NCBI GenBank assembly: GCA_046076025.1
Contig: JBJTRF010000098.1
Coordinates: 1 to 9,373, forward strand
DNA: 9,373 nucleotides
Source of the DNA: UBA668 sp046076025
Lineage (GTDB): Bacteria; Actinomycetota; Acidimicrobiia; Acidimicrobiales; Ilumatobacteraceae
Direction: 5' to 3'
Notes under the pieces: generated by a model
What the model saw: the letters and a program-made list of their open reading frames with translations, nothing else
What the model was told of the DNA's origin: nothing
Database searches by the model: none
Shown: piece by piece, positions 6,618-9,373 of the stretch
How positions within the stretch are numbered: position 1 is the first letter of the stretch
How the letters are laid out: the number at the start of each line of letters is the position of its first letter
Program-made: the position numbers and the translations under genes

Positions 6618-8347
6618 GTCGGATGTAGTTCGGACTCGAGAACCGACGCCGCCGCCTCTTCATGGCTGCACAGGTCGCGGAATGCAGCGATCTCGCTCTC
6701 CGTTCGCGCCGCATTCCAGTCGAGCAACGGAGCCATGAGCCGGGCCACCTCCGGGGCGATCCGTGCCGCCGCCGCTCGATCGAAGAGCAAGGCTCGGGTG
6801 CGGCGCGACAGGACGTCTTCGAGGGTGACGGCCATTTCGTACCGGACGGCGAAGACGACTTCGGCGCGGAGGTAGGGCAGCCCGGGGGACAACGGCTCGC
6901 CGAGCGCAGGATCGGCCGCGATCATCGACTCGACGACCGCGGACTCGGTGCCGTACCGCGAAAACAAGTGCGATCGGCGCGAGCCCGGGGCGTCACCGAC
7001 GCGGAATCCGCGCCGTGGTGCACCGAACAGGCGGAGACTGCGGGTGCGGCAACGTCCGGGGCGCACCGAGGGGTCGAGTCGACGTAGATGTCGCACGGCC
7101 ATGTCCACTGCGTCCTCCGCCATTTCCCGATACGTGGTCAGCTTTCCTCCGGTCACCGTGATGAGCCCGTCGTCGATCACCAGAACGAGGTGCCGTCGGG
7201 ACAGATCGGCGGTTCGCGCCGCCTTCCCCGATCGACCCGAGCCGTCCTCGGCATTCACTTGCTTGACCAAGGGTCGTAAACCCGCCCACACCCCAGTGAT
7301 GTCGTCGGCCGTCACACCGGCGTCGAGATTGGCGTTGATGGCCCCCACGACGTAGTCGATGTCGTCCTTGGTGCACTGGGGATCGTCGAGTGGTCCGCGG
7401 TAATCGGTATCGGTGGTCCCGACATAAGTGTGCGTATATCCCCCCTCGGGACGCGGTCCCCAAGGGATGACGAACAGACTGCGTCGGTCCTTGGGCACCG
7501 GAATGACCACGGCGATCTCGTTGCGCACCTTGGACCAGGGGATGGTCACGTGAACACCTTTGGCCGGCCGGATGGTGTCGATGTCGACTTCGTCACCCGT
7601 TCGGCGAACCTCGTCGCACCAGACTCCGGCGGCGTTGATCACCAGCCGTGCTCGTAGGCGGAACGTTTCGACGTCGTCGCAGAAGCGGGCGCGAACGTCG
7701 AGACCGGCGACGGATCCGTCGGGATGGCGCACGATGCGTTCGGCCGACACGTAGGAGCCCACGACGGCACCGTGGTCGATGGCGGTGCGGGCGATCGAGG
7801 TGCAGAGCCGCGCATCATCGGCCTGCGCGTCGTAATAGATGTACGCCGAGGCCAGACGGGCGGTGTCGATGGTGGGGATGAGAGCGCGAGCCTTGGACTT
7901 GCGGATCCGACGATGGAGTCGGCCGATCCGGACTCCTCCGGTGACGTCGTACATCCACAACGCCGAACCGAGGGCCCGGGCGATCTTGCGTGAGATCAAA
8001 CCGTCCCGGGTGAGGATCGGGATCATGAAGGGGAGCACGGTCACGAGATGCGGGGCGTTGCGCCGCAACCGCTGGCGCTCGTGCAAGGCCTCGTAGACCA
8101 GTCGCACCTCACCCTGCTGCAGGTAGCGCAGTCCGCCATGGATCAGCTTCGAGCTCTTGGACGAGGTCCCGGAGGCCAGATCGCCACGCTCGACCAGAGC
8201 CACTTTCAGACCCCGGCTGGCGGCGTCGAGGGCCACCCCCACCCCGGTGATTCCTCCGCCGACCACCACCAGGTCGAATTCCTCGGTGGCCAGACGTCTC
8301 ACCATGGCCGCCCGGTCGAAACGGTCCTCGTCACGGGTCGGTGTCAC
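6614..8347 (-). CDS. glpD: FAD-dependent glycerol-3-phosphate dehydrogenase
   Basis: 577 residues, normal for GlpD. It oxidises sn-glycerol-3-phosphate to dihydroxyacetone phosphate and passes electrons to quinone at the membrane. The Rossmann motif VVVGGGITGVGVALDAASRG (27-46) binds FAD and is followed by the GlpD signature SSKSSKLIHGGLRYL (62-76). Substrate-site motifs are all present: DRRSLFVIPWG, YVGTTDTDYRG, WAGLRPL and VTGGKLTTYREMAEDAV. The C-terminal helical domain follows, starting near LFGAPRRGF. The GTG start (8345-8347) is the first of the four-gene unit and lies only 7 nt after a -10 box, so the mRNA may be leaderless. Its stop overlaps the GTG of the flavoprotein gene (GTGA). 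A GlpD-family dehydrogenase for another polyol phosphate (as EryB in erythritol use) is a less likely alternative, since the glycerol-3-phosphate residues look complete. Confidence 0.93.
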   Translation of the reverse strand: MTPTRDEDRFDRAAMVRRLATEEFDLVVVGGGITGVGVALDAASRGLKVALVERGDLASGTSSKSSKLIHGGLRYLQQGEVRLVYEALHERQRLRRNAPHLVTVLPFMIPILTRDGLISRKIARALGSALWMYDVTGGVRIGRLHRRIRKSKARALIPTIDTARLASAYIYYDAQADDARLCTSIARTAIDHGAVVGSYVSAERIVRHPDGSVAGLDVRARFCDDVETFRLRARLVINAAGVWCDEVRRTGDEVDIDTIRPAKGVHVTIPWSKVRNEIAVVIPVPKDRRSLFVIPWGPRPEGGYTHTYVGTTDTDYRGPLDDPQCTKDDIDYVVGAINANLDAGVTADDITGVWAGLRPLVKQVNAEDGSGRSGKAARTADLSRRHLVLVIDDGLITVTGGKLTTYREMAEDAVDMAVRHLRRLDPSVRPGRCRTRSLRLFGAPRRGFRVGDAPGSRRSHLFSRYGTESAVVESMIAADPALGEPLSPGLPYLRAEVVFAVRYEMAVTLEDVLSRRTRALLFDRAAAARIAPEVARLMAPLLDWNAARTESEIAAFRDLCSHEEAAASVLESELHPT

Positions 8348-8354
8348 CGCCCCC

Positions 8355-8360
8355 AGAATA
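8355..8360 (-). promoter_or_regulatory. Candidate -10 box of the glpD unit (leaderless start)
   Basis: Minus-strand TATTCT (TAnnnT) is separated from the GTG start of glpD by the 7 nt GGGGGCG, the distance at which transcription would begin at or next to the start codon. No clear -35 box is seen. The G-run could alternatively act as a weak ribosome-binding site if transcription starts further upstream. Confidence 0.5.
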
Positions 8361-8422
8361 GTTGGCCGCCGGTGAACTGCCTGGTCGAGGCTCCGATTCT
8401 GTCTCCGATGCAGTGGTCGCTC

Positions 8423-8428
8423 TAATGT
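8423..8428 (+). promoter_or_regulatory. Candidate -10 box of the whiB-like gene
   Basis: TAATGT fits the actinobacterial TAnnnT pattern and would give a leader of about 25 nt before the ATG at 8460. A GGGGGG run at 8446-8451 precedes the start by about 8 nt, in the place of a ribosome-binding site. The -35 region is not recognisable. A direct repeat CTCCGAT (8391-8397 and 8403-8409) lies just upstream. Confidence 0.35.
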
Positions 8429-8459
8429 CGGGCGTCATCGAGCCCGGGGGGTTGGTGAC

Positions 8460-8690
8460 ATGGACATCGCGTGGCGTTCGTTGGGGGCGTGTCGGGGGTT
8501 GGACCCGGACATCTTCTTCCCCGAAACGGCCGACGAGGAGGACTTGGCACTCGGAATCTGTGCCGGGTGTGCGGTGAGAGTGGCCTGTCTCGAACACGCA
8601 TTGGCGCGACGAGAGAAGGTGGGCGTGTGGGGTGGAACCACCGACAAGGACCGTCGGCGCATCATCCGCCAACGACGCCGCTCGGCCTGA
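8460..8690 (+). CDS. WhiB-family iron-sulfur transcriptional regulator
   Basis: 76 residues, the short size typical of WhiB-like proteins. Four cysteines, C11, C34, C37 and C43, form the C-x22-C-x2-C-x5-C pattern that holds a [4Fe-4S] cluster sensitive to oxygen or nitric oxide. The turn motif GVWGG (residues 54-58) follows, and the basic tail (DKDRRRIIRQRRRS) is the usual DNA-contact region. The N-terminal ACRGLDPDIFFPE is also characteristic. WhiB proteins generally act by binding the principal sigma factor and changing promoter choice. It is divergent from glpD across a 112-bp intergenic region and 42 bp upstream of trpD. Which WhiB subfamily it belongs to cannot be settled by eye; it lacks an AT-hook like that of WhiB7. 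Confidence 0.95.
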   Translation: MDIAWRSLGACRGLDPDIFFPETADEEDLALGICAGCAVRVACLEHALARREKVGVWGGTTDKDRRRIIRQRRRSA

Positions 8691-8720
8691 ACGTCCTGAT
8701 CGTCGCCGGGGGGTGGTCGG

Positions 8721-8726
8721 TAGCCT
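8721..8726 (+). promoter_or_regulatory. Candidate -10 box of trpD (leaderless start)
   Basis: TAGCCT lies 6 nt before the ATG at 8733, as expected for a leaderless transcript, and no purine-rich ribosome-binding site is found close to that ATG. The surrounding CGGTAGCCTG is identical to the box proposed for rnpB. The trpD gene therefore may have its own promoter although whiB ends only 42 bp upstream. Confidence 0.45.
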
Positions 8727-8732
8727 GACCCG

Positions 8733-9373
8733 ATGTCCGAATCGGCCCGCTCCGCACCCGGATCGCCGGTCCCCGGGTCGCCAGCAGCTGACGTCGCGGT
8801 CACCCTGGAAGAGATCGGCGGCTGGCCGGCTGTCATCGCCACTCTTCTCGACCGTCACGACTTGCCGGCCGCGCACGCCCGCGCCGGAATGAAGGACATC
8901 CTCGACGGGTCGGCCACCGCCGCTCAGTTGATCGGATTCGTGGTGGCTCTGCGGGCCAAAGGCGAGACCCCGGAGGAGATCTCGGGTCTTCTCGATGCCG
9001 TCTTGGCCGCCGCCACCTTGGTGCCACTCGACGAGTCCACTCGCGACCGCGCCGTGGACATCGTCGGCACCGGCGGGGATCGCAGTCACTCCATCAATAT
9101 CAGCACCATGGCTTCGTTCGTGGTCGCGGGAGCAGGGGTGCCCGTGTGCAAGCACGGGGCGCGGGCCGCGTCGTCGAAGTGTGGGACCGCCGACGTTCTC
9201 GAAGCCCTCGGTGTCGCCATCGAACTCTCGCCCCTCGGCGTGAAGCACTGCATCGAGACCGCCGGCATGGGATTCTGCTTCGCGCCGCGCTACCACCCGG
9301 CTTTCCGATTCGCGGCGCAGGCGCGTCGGGACATCGGCGTGGCGACGGTTTTCAATCTCTTGGGACCGATGGC
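8733..9373 (+). CDS. trpD: Anthranilate phosphoribosyltransferase, 3' end outside the window
   Basis: The frame is open from the ATG at 8733 to the window edge (213 complete codons), so the C-terminal part is missing. The enzyme joins anthranilate to phosphoribosyl pyrophosphate in the second step of tryptophan synthesis. The motifs come in the family order: the helical N-terminal domain, GTGGD (112-116) for the PRPP phosphate, NIST (122-125), KHGARAASSKCGTADVLEALG (140-160), FCFAPRYHPA (181-190), ARRDIG (197-202) with the conserved Arg, and FNLLGP (207-212). The first 20 or so residues are Ser/Pro/Ala-rich and look like a lineage-specific extension; the family fold begins near VAVTLEEIGGWPAV. 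The usual HGNRA motif reads HGARA, losing the Asn that contacts anthranilate in known structures. No other trp gene is visible here, and the neighbour is the whiB-like gene. Confidence 0.93.
   Translation, partial: MSESARSAPGSPVPGSPAADVAVTLEEIGGWPAVIATLLDRHDLPAAHARAGMKDILDGSATAAQLIGFVVALRAKGETPEEISGLLDAVLAAATLVPLDESTRDRAVDIVGTGGDRSHSINISTMASFVVAGAGVPVCKHGARAASSKCGTADVLEALGVAIELSPLGVKHCIETAGMGFCFAPRYHPAFRFAAQARRDIGVATVFNLLGPM

Noticed and set aside
6618..6714. Extension of the flavoprotein frame upstream to 6714
   Set aside because: This part lies inside the glpD coding end in another frame and reads as Arg-rich shadow; the GTGA overlap at 6614-6617 gives a better start.
8331..9296. 321-residue minus-strand frame opposite whiB and trpD
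   Set aside because: Both plus-strand genes are firmly identified by motif, and the antisense peptide has no recognisable domain.

Overview
The window looks like chromosomal DNA of a high-GC actinobacterium. It has a WhiB-family protein (a family confined to Actinobacteria and their phages), an RNase P RNA whose conserved blocks read like mycobacterial ones, many GTG starts, and -10 boxes placed as in leaderless actinobacterial transcripts. The paired Tat-exported ferritin-like proteins would suit an Acidimicrobiia-type lineage, but that placement is an inference.

Layout. (1) 2-961 (+): 3' part of a gene for a tandem-repeat beta-propeller (streptogramin lyase/YVTN-like), built from nearly identical 126-bp units. 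(2) 962-1632: no protein gene that I can support. It holds a cluster of three copies of an 18-bp palindrome (1059-1135), the RNase P RNA gene rnpB on the minus strand (about 1167-1528) with a candidate -10 box, and a foldable segment (1577-1625) that may end the next unit. rnpB lies hidden beneath spurious open frames. (3) 1633-3128 (-): two adjacent genes for exported ferritin-like proteins, both with twin-arginine signals, one of them a lipoprotein. (4) 3189-8347 (-): a tightly coupled four-gene unit read in the order glpD (glycerol-3-phosphate dehydrogenase), alkyl-DHAP-synthase-like flavoprotein, small four-helix membrane protein, glycerol-kinase-like FGGY kinase. All three junctions are 4-base stop/start overlaps (GTGA, ATGA, ATGA). 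(5) 8348-8459: divergent promoter region. (6) 8460-8690 (+): WhiB-like iron-sulfur regulator. (7) 8733-9373 (+): 5' part of trpD, running off the window.

How it fits together. The kinase and GlpD would make and oxidise a polyol phosphate, most simply glycerol to glycerol-3-phosphate to dihydroxyacetone phosphate. The flavoprotein belongs to the family that uses acyl-DHAP to make ether lipids, so the unit sits at the DHAP node between glycerol catabolism and lipid synthesis. The kinase, however, lacks several of the usual glycerol-contact residues, so its substrate is uncertain. The ferritin-like genes follow the kinase on the same strand after a short gap and could be read through.

Most notable points: an apparent one-base frameshift in the flavoprotein gene at a CCC run (6484-6486); an RNase P RNA with a compensated base-pair swap in helix P4, a changed L15 GGU motif and no P18; the three-palindrome array; and the altered active site of the kinase.
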